Of a DNA stretch of 64,000 nt, positions 1 to 8,309 are shown piece after piece; positions within the stretch are counted from its first letter, which is position 1; each line of letters opens with the position of its first letter. The notes under the pieces were generated by a model, which was given only the letters and a program-made list of their open reading frames with translations, did not search any database and had not been told where the DNA came from. The DNA comes from Kluyvera sp040932435 (GTDB taxonomy: Bacteria; Pseudomonadota; Gammaproteobacteria; Enterobacterales; Enterobacteriaceae). The stretch is from NCBI RefSeq assembly GCF_040932435.1, contig NZ_JBFQGA010000015.1, positions 13,298 through 77,297 of the forward strand, in the 5' to 3' direction. A program made the translations under genes and the position numbers.

Positions 1-2
1 GT

Positions 3-362
3 TCAATGGGGCTAAACCACGTGCTGGTGAAGCTGTCGGCCTTTACGCTCGGCGCATCCACAGCGGGCATCGCCGGGGTCTTCTTTGCCACCTACCAAGG
101 CTTTGTCAACCCAACGTCATTTACCTTCTTCGAGTCGGCGCTGATCCTCGCCATTGTGGTGCTCGGCGGCATGGGCTCGACGCTGGGCGTAGTGCTGGCG
201 GCATTTGTGCTCACCGTTACCCCAGAACTCTTGCGCAGTTTTGCCGAATACCGCGTGTTGTTATTCGGTGTGCTGATGGTGGTGATGATGATCTGGCGAC
301 CACGCGGCCTGATCCGCATAAATCGCAGTGGTTATACCGTGCGTAAAGGGGTAGCGCCATGA
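3..362 (+). CDS. livM: LivM-type branched-chain amino-acid ABC permease (3' part)
   Basis: C-terminal part of an inner-membrane permease of the branched-chain amino-acid ABC importer family; the reading frame enters from the left edge and the visible ATG at 6 is probably internal. The visible part carries the family's last membrane segments (an ILAIVVLGGMGS loop-helix, then a hydrophobic segment around VLLFGVLMVVMM) and ends in the family-typical MIWRPRGLI tail. Its stop overlaps the next ATP-binding gene by 4 bases (ATGA), so it belongs to a liv-like operon whose livH and binding-protein genes should lie to the left. The sequence differs clearly from the canonical E. coli LivM, so I read it as a second Liv system; substrate specificity is inferred. 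Confidence 0.85.
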   Translation, partial: SMGLNHVLVKLSAFTLGASTAGIAGVFFATYQGFVNPTSFTFFESALILAIVVLGGMGSTLGVVLAAFVLTVTPELLRSFAEYRVLLFGVLMVVMMIWRPRGLIRINRSGYTVRKGVAP

Positions 363-1237
363 GTCGCGATGTGATTTTAAGCGTTGAGCATCTGATGATG
401 CATTTTGGCGGCATCAAGGCGTTAAACGACGTCAACCTAGAGGTGGAACGCGGATCGATTACCGCCCTCATCGGGCCTAATGGTGCCGGGAAAACCACGG
501 TATTCAACTGTTTGACCGGTTTTTATAAAGCCTCTGGCGGACATATTCTTTTCAATGCGCGGGGCAAAACCACCAATGTTATCCAGATCCTCGGGCAGAA
601 GTTCCAGCCCGGCGACTGGCTCAGTCCGGCGCAGCTGGGATCGCGGATTTTCTACAAAATGTTTGGCGGCACGCATTTGGTTAACCGGGCGGGGCTTGCG
701 CGAACGTTCCAAAACATCCGCCTGTTCCGTGAAATGTCGGTAGTGGAAAACCTGCTGGTTGCCCAGCATATGCAGGTGAACCGTAACCTGATAGCCGGAG
801 TGCTCAATACACACGGCTATCGGCGGGCGGAAAGCGAGGCACTAGACCGGGCATTTTACTGGCTGGAGGTGGTGGATCTGGTCGATTGCGCCAACCGGCT
901 GGCCGGTGAGATGTCTTACGGCCAGCAGCGGCGGCTAGAAATTGCGCGTGCCATGTGCACCGGGCCGGAAATTCTCTGCCTCGATGAACCTGCCGCCGGG
1001 CTCAATCCGGTGGAGACGCTGGCATTAAGCAACATCATCCGTTTTTTACGTGAACATCATGCGATTACCGTTTTATTGATTGAACACGATATGGGGATGG
1101 TGATGGAAATTTCGGACAACATTATCGTGCTCGATCATGGCGACGTGATAGCGCAGGGCAAGGCCGAGCAGATCCAGCATGATGAAAAGGTTATCGCCGC
1201 CTATCTAGGTGCCAGCGAAGATGAGGTGCATCTATGA
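359..1237 (+). CDS. livG: LivG-type ABC transporter ATP-binding protein
   Basis: Cytoplasmic ATPase of a branched-chain amino-acid-type importer. Walker A (GPNGAGKTT) is near residue 40, the signature stretch SYGQQRR is near 190, Walker B ends in LDEPAAGLNP, and the switch histidine lies in IEHDM. At 292 residues it is about 35 longer than the usual LivG: the extra length sits between Walker A and the Q-loop (about residues 63-105, containing ILGQKFQPGDWLS), where canonical LivG is short. It overlaps the permease before it and the second ATPase after it by 4 bases each, indicating translational coupling. The family is certain; the amino acid transported is not determined by the sequence. Confidence 0.9.
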   Translation: MSRDVILSVEHLMMHFGGIKALNDVNLEVERGSITALIGPNGAGKTTVFNCLTGFYKASGGHILFNARGKTTNVIQILGQKFQPGDWLSPAQLGSRIFYKMFGGTHLVNRAGLARTFQNIRLFREMSVVENLLVAQHMQVNRNLIAGVLNTHGYRRAESEALDRAFYWLEVVDLVDCANRLAGEMSYGQQRRLEIARAMCTGPEILCLDEPAAGLNPVETLALSNIIRFLREHHAITVLLIEHDMGMVMEISDNIIVLDHGDVIAQGKAEQIQHDEKVIAAYLGASEDEVHL

Positions 1238-1950
1238 GCGAGCCGATGCTGGAGTTTCGTGAGGTTGACGTGTTCTATGGCGTGATTCAGGCGCTTAAAC
1301 AGGTGTCGTTGCAGGTGAATCAGGGTGAAACCGTGTCGCTGATTGGCGCCAACGGGGCGGGGAAGTCGACGTTGCTGATGTCTATTTTCGGCCAGCCTCG
1401 GGTGCGTAGCGGGCAGATCCTGTTTGGCGGTGAGGATATTAGCCACAAATCGACCCACTTTGTCGCTTCGGCAGGGATAGCCCAAGCCCCGGAAGGGCGG
1501 CGTATCTTCCCGGACATGACCGTCGAAGAGAACCTGCTGATGGGGACCATCCCCATCGGTAATCAATATGCCGCAGAAGACCTGCAAAGTATGTTCGATC
1601 TCTTTCCGCGGCTGAAGGAGCGGCGTAAACAGCGGGCGATGACCATGTCCGGCGGCGAACAGCAAATGCTGGCGATTGCCCGCGCGCTGATGAGCCGCCC
1701 TAAGCTTCTGCTGTTGGATGAACCCAGCCTTGGGCTGGCACCGATTGTGGTGAAACAGATCTTCCAGACCCTGCGCGAGCTTGCGCGCAACGGCATGACT
1801 ATCTTTCTGGTGGAACAGAACGCCCATCATGCGTTAAAGCTCTCAGATCGTGGATATGTGATGGTCAACGGGCAGATTCGTCTAAGCGGCAGCGGTGAGG
1901 AACTGCTGGGCAATGAGGATGTGCGGAAGGCTTATCTGGGCGGTGTATAA
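1234..1950 (+). CDS. livF: LivF-type ABC transporter ATP-binding protein
   Basis: Second cytoplasmic ATPase of the same importer, 238 residues, the normal length for LivF. Walker A is GANGAGKST near residue 38, the signature is MSGGEQQML, Walker B ends LLLDEPSLGLAP and the switch region is VEQNAHHAL. The start ATG overlaps the livG stop. It is the last gene of the operon: about 90 bases without a gene follow before yecA, and I see no strong terminator hairpin there. Heterodimerisation with the LivG-type subunit is expected from the family. Confidence 0.9.
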   Translation: MSEPMLEFREVDVFYGVIQALKQVSLQVNQGETVSLIGANGAGKSTLLMSIFGQPRVRSGQILFGGEDISHKSTHFVASAGIAQAPEGRRIFPDMTVEENLLMGTIPIGNQYAAEDLQSMFDLFPRLKERRKQRAMTMSGGEQQMLAIARALMSRPKLLLLDEPSLGLAPIVVKQIFQTLRELARNGMTIFLVEQNAHHALKLSDRGYVMVNGQIRLSGSGEELLGNEDVRKAYLGGV

Positions 1951-2044
1951 TGAGATGGGGCATTGGTGCTGGAGTTCAATGGCAAACTCCTGCATCATTG
2001 CCGCCTGAAACTGATATATACCATCAACAACGATAGAGATAAGT

Positions 2045-2713
2045 ATGAAAACGGGACCATTAACCGAAAGCGAACTGGAATGGCTGGACGAGACGATTTC
2101 AAAATATGCCACCGATGCGTCAATTATCGACGTGTCTGAACTTGATGGCATGCTGACCGCCATTCTGTCATCACCGCTGGAGATTGAACCCGCCGAGTGG
2201 ATGTACGCTGTTTGGGGCGGTGCTGATCACGTGCCACGCTGGGCCAACGATCGCGAGCGCGATCGTTTCGTTAATTTGACGCTCCAGCATATGAGCGATA
2301 TTGCCGATCGCTTGAATGACTATCCTGACCAATTCGAACCGCTGTTTGGGACTCGCGAAGAAGAAGATCAGGAGCTGACCATCGTTGAAGAGTGGTGCTA
2401 CGGCTACCTGCGCGGCGTGGGCATGAGCGATTGGTCCGGCCTGCCAGCAGAACTGCAGACGGCGCTGGACAACATTGCTCTGCACGGCGATGAAGAAAAA
2501 ACGACCGAACTGGGCAAATTTACCGCCGAAGAATACGTCGACAGCATCGACCAAATTAGCCCGGCTGCACTTGCACTGTTTGATTACTGGATGGATAACC
2601 CGAAAGAAGCCCCGGTTAAACAGCCGATTGTTAATGCGCCAAAAGTGGGGCGTAACGATCCGTGTCCGTGTGGCAGCGGCAAAAAGTATAAGCAGTGCTG
2701 CTTAGTAAAATAA
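2045..2713 (+). CDS. yecA: YecA, UPF0149 protein with SEC-C zinc motif
   Basis: 222-residue YecA homologue, about the same length as in E. coli. An N-terminal UPF0149 helical domain (about residues 1-150) is followed by a C-terminal SEC-C metal-binding tail: the CPCGSGKKYKQCC motif in the last 20 residues gives the C-x-C-x8-C-C zinc ligands, as in the SecA C-terminus. A SecA-like or ribosome-associated role has been proposed for such proteins; the sequence itself shows only zinc binding. The start at 2045 has a purine-rich GAGATAAGT stretch just upstream. It is transcribed alone and a REP pair follows the stop. Confidence 0.93.
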   Translation: MKTGPLTESELEWLDETISKYATDASIIDVSELDGMLTAILSSPLEIEPAEWMYAVWGGADHVPRWANDRERDRFVNLTLQHMSDIADRLNDYPDQFEPLFGTREEEDQELTIVEEWCYGYLRGVGMSDWSGLPAELQTALDNIALHGDEEKTTELGKFTAEEYVDSIDQISPAALALFDYWMDNPKEAPVKQPIVNAPKVGRNDPCPCGSGKKYKQCCLVK

Positions 2714-2723
2714 TCACCTAGAC

Positions 2724-2798
2724 TGCCTGATGGCGCTACGCTTATCAGGCCTACAGCATGACATTATGTAGGCCCGGTAAGCTTGCGCCACCGGGCAC
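2724..2798. repeat. REP/BIME palindromic repeat pair
   Basis: Two REP-type palindromes in the yecA-tam gap: TGCCTGATGGCGCTACGC reading into CTTATCAGGCCTAC, then GTAGGCCCGGTAAGC reading into GCGCCACCGGGCA. It lies between convergent genes, the usual REP position, and probably stabilises or terminates the yecA and tam transcripts. Confidence 0.85.
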
Positions 2799-3560
2799 TT
2801 AGCGACGGCTCCGGCGCGCGACAATAAATAAACGCGGAAAGGCTAATAAAACCTGCCCGTTTGTTTGCTGCGGATAATGTTCCTCCAGCAACTGCAAATA
2901 ACGGTGCAGAAAGGCCTGTTGTTGAGTGCTATCGAGATCCTGAAGGTAAGGGCGTAGCCCGGTGGCGCTTAGCCATTCAATGATTGCCTGATGCGACGCC
3001 AGCGGATGAAAATAGGTCGTTCGCCAAATATCAACATCACAACCACTCTGTGTCAGTAAATCGTAATAAATTTGTACGCTCGGTAGCGGCTTTCGCGCTC
3101 GCGGCGGATGTCCCAGCTCATGGGCCACCTGACGCATTGACGCATGCGAAGGCTCTTGCCAGTTATCCGGCATTTGGACCGCGAGGACGCCGTCCTTTAC
3201 CAGCAATGAGGCGAGGTGCGGAAACAGGGCTTGGTGATCGCCGACCCACTGCAGCGACGCATTGGCATATAGCACATCTAGCGGCCTTTCCGGCTGCCAC
3301 TCACTGATATTCGCATCCACAAACTGGCAGTCAGGTAACGCTTGGCGGGCTTTTTCCAGCATAGCGGGGGAGTTATCCACGCCGGTTATCACCGCATCAG
3401 GCCAGACATCGCGCAGTAACTCAGTACTGTTACCTGGGCCGCAGCCAAGATCGGCAATGTGCTTAGCCGAAGGTTTGGCAATTCGAGCCAGCAGTTCCGC
3501 TGCCGGACGGGTGCGTTCGGTAGCAAATTGTAGATACAACGAGGGATTCCAGTCGGCCAT
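2799..3560 (-). CDS. tam: Trans-aconitate 2-methyltransferase
   Basis: SAM-dependent O-methyltransferase that monomethylates trans-aconitate, the spontaneous and inhibitory isomer of cis-aconitate. The N-terminus MADWNPSLYLQF and the SAM-binding motif I ADLGCGPGNST (about residues 36-46) match Tam closely, as do the internal stretch CQFVDANI and the ending FPRLFIVARR. Length is 253 residues against 252 in E. coli. An AAGGAG ribosome site precedes the ATG at 3560. In E. coli K-12 this gene is elsewhere on the chromosome, so the location here differs. Cytoplasmic, single-gene unit. Confidence 0.92.
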   Translation of the reverse strand: MADWNPSLYLQFATERTRPAAELLARIAKPSAKHIADLGCGPGNSTELLRDVWPDAVITGVDNSPAMLEKARQALPDCQFVDANISEWQPERPLDVLYANASLQWVGDHQALFPHLASLLVKDGVLAVQMPDNWQEPSHASMRQVAHELGHPPRARKPLPSVQIYYDLLTQSGCDVDIWRTTYFHPLASHQAIIEWLSATGLRPYLQDLDSTQQQAFLHRYLQLLEEHYPQQTNGQVLLAFPRLFIVARRSRR

Positions 3561-3709
3561 GCTTGACTCCTTTGCGCGTGATTAACGGCATACAGCATAG
3601 CTCAGCGCAGGATGTCCGGTAGAAGAAAGGGGTAACGATTGATAAATAAAAGAGAAATGATTTGGAAAAAAGACGGTGAGCCGCCGAAGCCGCTCACCGT
3701 GATCAGCGC

Positions 3710-4984
3710 TTAGCCAGGATAGATCCCGCGATCTTTACGCGCTAGCAGAATGCGTTCACAGGCGACGATATAGGCCGCGGTGCGCAGAGAACAGGTTTTC
3801 TCCGCCGCTTTCTCCCACACGTGCACCATCGCATCCGTCATGATTCTGTCCATGCGGGCGTTGATTTCCTCTTCGCTCCAGAAGAAGCTCGCCATGTCTT
3901 GAACCCATTCGAAATAACTGACGGTTACACCGCCGGCGTTACATACCACGTCAGGAACCACCACAATGCCGCGCTTAGCCAGCACGTCATCGGCGTCCGG
4001 GTAGGTTGGTCCGTTTGCGCCTTCCAAAACCAGTTTGCACTTCAGCACTTCTGCGCGCTGGCGGGTAATCTGGCCTTCCAGCGCTGCCGGGATCAGAATC
4101 TCCATATCGACTTCCCAGAATGCCTCGTCGGCGACGGTGTCTGCGCCTGGGAATCCGGCGATCTGTTTATGCTCAAGCTGCCAAGCGGTTAGCGCATCCA
4201 TATCAATACCGGTGGTATTCACCAAGGTAGCGGTATGGTCCTGAATTGCGACAACGCGTGCACCGGCTGCGGCAAACAGGCGCGCGGCTTCACTGCCGAC
4301 GTTACCAAAGCCCTGAACCGCCACACGTGCGCCTTCTACTTCAATATTGGCGCGACGAGCCACTTCACGACCGCTGATATACACGCCGCGTCCGGTGGCT
4401 TTCTCACGACCCAGCGAGCCACCAAGATGAATAGGTTTACCGGTGACGACACCGGTAATGGTGGTGCCGTGGTTCATGGAATAGGTATCCATCATCCACG
4501 CCATCACTTTGCCATTGGTGCCAACGTCCGGCGCGGGAATATCTTTTTGCGGCCCGATAATAATGCCGATTTCGCTAGTATAACGGCGTGTCAGGCGTTC
4601 AAGTTCGCCTTCTGAGAGTTCAAATGGATTGACGCGCACGCCGCCTTTCGCACCACCGTAAGGCAGGTTCAGGGCCGCACACTTGATGGTCATCCAGGCA
4701 GAAAGCGCCATGACTTCGTTAAGATCCACGTCCGGGTGATAGCGCACGCCACCTTTGCCCGGCCCGCGCGAAAGGTTGTGCTGTACACGATAGCCTTCGA
4801 AATGGCGGATCGTGCCATCATCCATCTGCACGGGAATATCGACAATCAGCGCACGCTTTGGATGACGAAGCGTATCCACCCAGCGGGATAACTCACCGAG
4901 ATAGGGGACGACGCGTTCGATTTGTTGCAGGTAGGTGTTCCAGGCAGATGTCTTGCTATCGGAAGCATAAGATAACTTATCCAT
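3710..4984 (-). CDS. Glu/Leu/Phe/Val dehydrogenase, GdhA-like
   Basis: 424-residue amino-acid dehydrogenase. Visible family features are GPGKGGVRYHPDV in the N-terminal substrate domain, the catalytic-lysine region NLPYGGAKGGVRV (about residues 105-118), and the Rossmann dinucleotide motif GFGNVGSEAA (about 226-235). It is not the canonical hexameric E. coli GdhA (447 residues); it resembles the second GDH-like protein of Salmonella (STM1795). Whether glutamate or another amino acid is the real substrate, and whether NAD or NADP is used, cannot be read here. It lies alone between tam and tyrP, with about 530 bases of regulatory and REP-containing DNA upstream. Confidence 0.85.
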   Translation of the reverse strand: MDKLSYASDSKTSAWNTYLQQIERVVPYLGELSRWVDTLRHPKRALIVDIPVQMDDGTIRHFEGYRVQHNLSRGPGKGGVRYHPDVDLNEVMALSAWMTIKCAALNLPYGGAKGGVRVNPFELSEGELERLTRRYTSEIGIIIGPQKDIPAPDVGTNGKVMAWMMDTYSMNHGTTITGVVTGKPIHLGGSLGREKATGRGVYISGREVARRANIEVEGARVAVQGFGNVGSEAARLFAAAGARVVAIQDHTATLVNTTGIDMDALTAWQLEHKQIAGFPGADTVADEAFWEVDMEILIPAALEGQITRQRAEVLKCKLVLEGANGPTYPDADDVLAKRGIVVVPDVVCNAGGVTVSYFEWVQDMASFFWSEEEINARMDRIMTDAMVHVWEKAAEKTCSLRTAAYIVACERILLARKDRGIYPG

Positions 4985-5244
4985 GATAAACCTTAATCTT
5001 GTAAGTAATATGTTCTTAGTTCGCCGTGGTATGCAGAATTACTCACTGCATGAGTTAAATTTAACATTTATTTAAAAATTAGCACCTGTGTTGCACTAAA
5101 AAGAGGCAGCGACGCGGATATCTTTTTACCGCTGAAGTGAATATTTATTTGATTAGCTGGTGGGCAGTGGACGTGAGGAACTATTTTTTTGACTTGCTAC
5201 TGGCATGATATGTGGGGTGTGAGTAAGGGATTAATTGCTAAATT

Positions 5245-5326
5245 CGTAGGCCGGATAAGCAAAGCGCCATCCGGCACACTGTGCACTGATTGCCGGATGG
5301 CGGCGTAAATGCCTTATCCGGCCTAC
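5245..5326. repeat. BIME: two inverted REP units
   Basis: GTAGGCCGGATAAGC...GCCATCCGGCA followed about 15 bases later by TGCCGGATGGCGGC...CTTATCCGGCCTAC. These are two head-to-head REP palindromes of the E. coli/Salmonella type. The element lies 3' of tyrP but 5' of the leftward dehydrogenase. Confidence 0.93.
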
Positions 5327-5461
5327 TGTTCTTCTGAGTTCAACGCCTTAACTGATCAGCAGTAGGGATGTGACGGTTATTTTTAATATGCATGGACGAT
5401 GAATAAATACCCAGCAAATCAATTTTCCGTAATTATGATGAACCTCAAAGAATAACCAACA

Positions 5462-5503
5462 TCCCAGAAACATTTTCAACGGGCGTTGACGATGTTTCTG
5501 GGA
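5462..5503 (-). terminator. Dyad 3' of tyrP, possible terminator
   Basis: Inverted repeat TCCCAGAAACAT / ATGTTTCTGGGA with an 18-base loop, immediately downstream of the leftward tyrP stop. There is no long T tract on the leftward strand, so it may be a weak or Rho-assisted terminator or an mRNA-stabilising stem. Confidence 0.5.
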
Positions 5504-5516
5504 AAGTCTGATAGTT

Positions 5517-6728
5517 TTAGCCGACCGACGGTAGCAACCCGGTGGCAATCCCTGACTGGATCAGAATCACCGCAATCCCGCAGGCAAAGACCAGCCACAG
5601 CATCGGCTTGCCCCCCGCGACGCGATATCCGCTATTCGGATGATGTTTACGGCTTTGCAGGGTGAGCAGGGAAGGAATAATCAGCGCCAGCACCGCCAAG
5701 GCAACGCCGGCGTAACCTAACGCCATCACGAAACCACGCGGATAAAACAGCGCAAAAGCCAGCGGCGGGAGGAAGGTGATGACACCGGTTTGCAGACGCC
5801 CACGCACGCTATTTTTGCGTTGGAACAGGTCGGCCAAGTAATCAAACAGCCCGAGCGCGACGCCGAGGAACGAGGTTGCCAGTGCTAGATCGGCAAACAG
5901 ATGTACGGCCAACTCAACGTGCGGCGAGGCAACGACTTCACGGATAGCCATCAGTAGGCCGTTTAAGCCGCTATGTTGCGCCATCAGAGCGCCGAATACC
6001 GGTGCGTCAATGCTCCCAAGCGTCGCCAACTGCCAGAACAAATAGGCAACCAGTGGAATAGCGCTGCCAATGATAAATACCCGACGCAGCTTGCGAATGT
6101 CGCCGTTCATATAGCTGACAACGCTCGGCACGCTGCCATGGAAACCAAACGACGTGAAAATCACCGGAATGGCCGAAAGCGCCAGCCCTTGCTCCAGCGG
6201 CAATGTGAGCAGGTTGATCTTGTGGATATGCGGCAGCAGCAGCGCCAGCATCACGATAAGGAAAATGATTTTGGCACTGAACAGGAAACGGTTGAAAAGA
6301 TCGACCAGTGAAGTGCCGATACAGATAACCAGCCCGCCGACTGCAGTGAAGAGTAGCACGCCAAGGGAGGGCGGCATGTCAATGCTGAGCCATTGGCTAA
6401 GACTTGAGGCTAAGAGTTCACCGGCACCGCTGATATAGGCGGCGGTCAGAGCGTACATCAAGAACATCATGCTAAAGCCGGTCGCCCACTGTCCGTAGCG
6501 CCCAAGATAGCGCAGCGCGAGTGAACCCAGACCAGTATCGGCGGGAACATGCTGATAAACTTCCAGTAACAGCAGCGAGGTGTAGCACATTAGCGCCCAC
6601 AGCCCCACTAATAGCACCAGCGTAACGCCAAAGCCGACGCCTGCGGAAGCCAATGGCATTGCCAACATCCCTGCGCCGATCGTGGTGCCAGCGACGATTA
6701 AAATACTCCCTAATGTACGGTTTCTCAC
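5517..6728 (-). CDS. tyrP: Tyrosine-specific transporter TyrP
   Basis: 403-residue inner-membrane proton-coupled tyrosine importer of the aromatic amino-acid permease family (HAAAP), the same length as E. coli TyrP. It starts with the hydrophobic IVAGTTIGAGMLAMPLA motif of TM1 and shows about eleven hydrophobic segments. The conserved VPADTGLGSLALRYLG and TSFGFHGSVPSVVSYM stretches are nearly identical to TyrP. The start codon is GTG at 6728, preceded by GAGGAA, as in E. coli. Regulation by TyrR is known in E. coli; I did not find a convincing TyrR box here. Confidence 0.95.
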   Translation of the reverse strand: MRNRTLGSILIVAGTTIGAGMLAMPLASAGVGFGVTLVLLVGLWALMCYTSLLLLEVYQHVPADTGLGSLALRYLGRYGQWATGFSMMFLMYALTAAYISGAGELLASSLSQWLSIDMPPSLGVLLFTAVGGLVICIGTSLVDLFNRFLFSAKIIFLIVMLALLLPHIHKINLLTLPLEQGLALSAIPVIFTSFGFHGSVPSVVSYMNGDIRKLRRVFIIGSAIPLVAYLFWQLATLGSIDAPVFGALMAQHSGLNGLLMAIREVVASPHVELAVHLFADLALATSFLGVALGLFDYLADLFQRKNSVRGRLQTGVITFLPPLAFALFYPRGFVMALGYAGVALAVLALIIPSLLTLQSRKHHPNSGYRVAGGKPMLWLVFACGIAVILIQSGIATGLLPSVG

Positions 6729-6925
6729 GCTTTCCTCTACTTCAGAACGTCATTACAACGAAAGATGTCGCGCAGAGTATGTGATAGCGGCGTTTTCGTC
6801 AAATCTGAATTACAGTCGCCGTATAGAATACTTTACGCATTAATGGGGGGAGTGAGAAAACTGCGCTAGCGCAAAACATACAGTTTAAATGCAGGTTATG
6901 GTGGCGCTTTATTACGGGAGGAATA

Positions 6926-7165
6926 ATGGACTCAATTCACGGTCATGAAGTGCTTAACATGATGCTGGCGTCAGGTGAGCAATACAGTATTGAAAGTTTG
7001 GAGGCGGCCATTCACGCTCGCTTTGGCGAGCAGGCGCGTTTTCATACCTGTTCTGCCCAGAATATGAGCGCGGCGGAGCTGGTGGCTTTTTTACACAAGA
7101 AAGGAAAATTTATTCCGCAAGAATTTGGCTTTAATACCGCCGAAAATAAAATTTGTCGGCATTAA
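6926..7165 (+). CDS. yecH: YecH family protein (DUF2492)
   Basis: 79-residue protein of the YecH/DUF2492 family, described as probable metal-binding, with a FHTCSAQNMSAAELVAFL core and a second cysteine and histidine at the C-terminus (ICRH). Function is unknown. It has a strong GGGAGGA ribosome site. It is divergent from tyrP and converges on ftnA, as in E. coli. Confidence 0.88.
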   Translation: MDSIHGHEVLNMMLASGEQYSIESLEAAIHARFGEQARFHTCSAQNMSAAELVAFLHKKGKFIPQEFGFNTAENKICRH

Positions 7166-7167
7166 TC

Positions 7168-7195
7168 GGCAGCGGCGATAAACGCCGCTGCCTGA
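7168..7195. terminator. Hairpin between convergent yecH and ftnA
   Basis: GGCAGCGGCG / CGCCGCTGCC stem around a TAAA loop followed by an AT-rich run. It lies between the two convergent stops and probably serves as a bidirectional terminator. Confidence 0.65.
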
Positions 7196-7198
7196 TAA

Positions 7199-7696
7199 TT
7201 ATTTTTGCGTATCGAGCGTTGCCAGCTCTTTATCAATAAAGTATAGCCCTTCGCCGCTTTTACCCGCCAGCGTCAATTTATCGATAACCGATTTAAACAA
7301 CTTCTCTTCTTCATGCTGTTCTGCGACGTACCATTGCAGGAAATTAAAGGTTGGATAGTCCTGATTGATCATCGCGGCATGTGCCAGCTCGTTGATTTGC
7401 GCGGTGATCAACTGCTCGTGTTCATAGGTTACGCGGAACAATTCATCCAGTGATGCATATTCAGCAACCGGCGTTGGCACGGTGTTGATGCGCGGCAGGC
7501 TGCCGGTATCGGTCAGATAATCAAACAGGCGCTGCATGTGCGTCATTTCTTCTTGTGCGTGGCGACGTAAAAAAGCCGCCGCACCTTCAAAACTGTTGAA
7601 GCTGCACCAGGCGCTCATCTGTTGATACAGCAGCGAAGAATAGAGTTCGAGATTCATCTGTTCGTTTAATTTCTCGATCATTGGCGCTTTAAGCAT
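7199..7696 (-). CDS. ftnA: Non-haem ferritin FtnA
   Basis: 165-residue iron-storage ferritin that forms a 24-subunit shell. The ferroxidase ligands are all present: Glu17, Glu50, His53, Glu94, Glu126/Gln127 and nearby Glu129/Glu130, with Tyr24. Length and sequence (LYSSLLYQQMSAW, AEQHEEEKLFKSVID) match E. coli FtnA. It therefore looks catalytically complete, unlike the second ferritin-like gene at 13627-14130. Upstream DNA (7697-7860) is very AT-rich. Confidence 0.96.
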   Translation of the reverse strand: MLKAPMIEKLNEQMNLELYSSLLYQQMSAWCSFNSFEGAAAFLRRHAQEEMTHMQRLFDYLTDTGSLPRINTVPTPVAEYASLDELFRVTYEHEQLITAQINELAHAAMINQDYPTFNFLQWYVAEQHEEEKLFKSVIDKLTLAGKSGEGLYFIDKELATLDTQK

Positions 7697-7857
7697 AGTT
7701 TCGCTCCTGAAAAATACGTTACAAGTTAATTACCGCGAAACTATAATTTGTTATTAAAATATTTGCAAAAGGTAAATATAAAATTATTTAGTTAATAATA
7801 CGAATGGGAATAAAACTCATTTGTTATAAATATAACGATAAATAAATGATGGGAATA

Positions 7858-7884
7858 AATAACGCCGGAAACATCCGGCGTAGG
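7858..7884 (-). terminator. Hairpin 3' of yecR
   Basis: AACGCCGGA / TCCGGCGT stem with a short AACA loop, just after the leftward yecR stop and followed on that strand by ATTTATT. Plausible intrinsic terminator. Confidence 0.6.
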
Positions 7885-7888
7885 GTTA

Positions 7889-8224
7889 TTAATAATAAAC
7901 AGCAGATGGTGGAACGCTGGCGATGCCCCGGCATTGATATTGCAGCGTGATCCGCTCGTTGAGACACATTGCGCCGCTGGTGGTAGTACAGGTGGTTATC
8001 GGCTGTCCGTAGGCAAATGCCGTGGCGTAACCCATCTGCTGACACGCCTTGTTGGCTTCCGAGCGAGCAAGATAGTCGTCGGTTTTGGCATTTTGTAAAA
8101 TGGCTTGGCCGTAAGTCAGGCGTACAACGCCGCTATTGGCATCCACTTCACTGACGCTTGCCACACGGGGAATCGAACATGCGGAAAGTACCAGCAGGAA
8201 GGGGATTAAAATGAGGCTTTTCAT
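7889..8224 (-). CDS. yecR: YecR lipoprotein
   Basis: Small predicted lipoprotein of 111 residues with a signal peptide ending in the lipobox LSAC (Cys about 15); the mature protein should be membrane-anchored. It resembles YecR, a flagellum-co-regulated lipoprotein of unknown function in E. coli. I choose ATG at 8224; the frame also has a TTG one codon upstream. The E. coli gene is reported to depend on sigma-28, but I found no good TAAA-N15-GCCGATAA match in front of this copy. Cysteines in the mature part (CQQMGY, CTTTSGAMC, CRG) could form disulphides. Confidence 0.82.
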   Translation of the reverse strand: MKSLILIPFLLVLSACSIPRVASVSEVDANSGVVRLTYGQAILQNAKTDDYLARSEANKACQQMGYATAFAYGQPITTCTTTSGAMCLNERITLQYQCRGIASVPPSAVYY

Positions 8225-8309
8225 CAATTCGCTCTGCGCAATCTATCGTTACCTTATTGTAGACACCCGCCGTGTAGGCAATCCCTTGAATAGTCGCTAT
8301 AACCGCTGG

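Larger units (their letters stand above)
4985..5516. other. Intergenic region between dehydrogenase and tyrP
   Basis: 532 bases without a convincing gene. The left part, AT-rich around 5045-5100, should contain the promoter of the leftward dehydrogenase gene. The middle holds a BIME and the right part holds a dyad that may end the tyrP transcript. A 66-codon leftward frame at 5348-5548 overlaps the tyrP stop, has no recognisable homology and no ribosome site, and is not annotated. Confidence 0.7.

Noticed and set aside
5348..5548. Leftward 66-codon frame 3' of tyrP
   Set aside because: Overlaps the tyrP end and the terminator-like dyad; no start signals.
6730..6925. TyrR boxes between tyrP and yecH
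   Set aside because: No TGTAAA-N6-TTTACA match beyond weak half-sites.
7889..8300. Sigma-28 promoter for yecR
   Set aside because: The best -10-like sequence upstream (AACGATAG) has no matching TAAA element at the required spacing.
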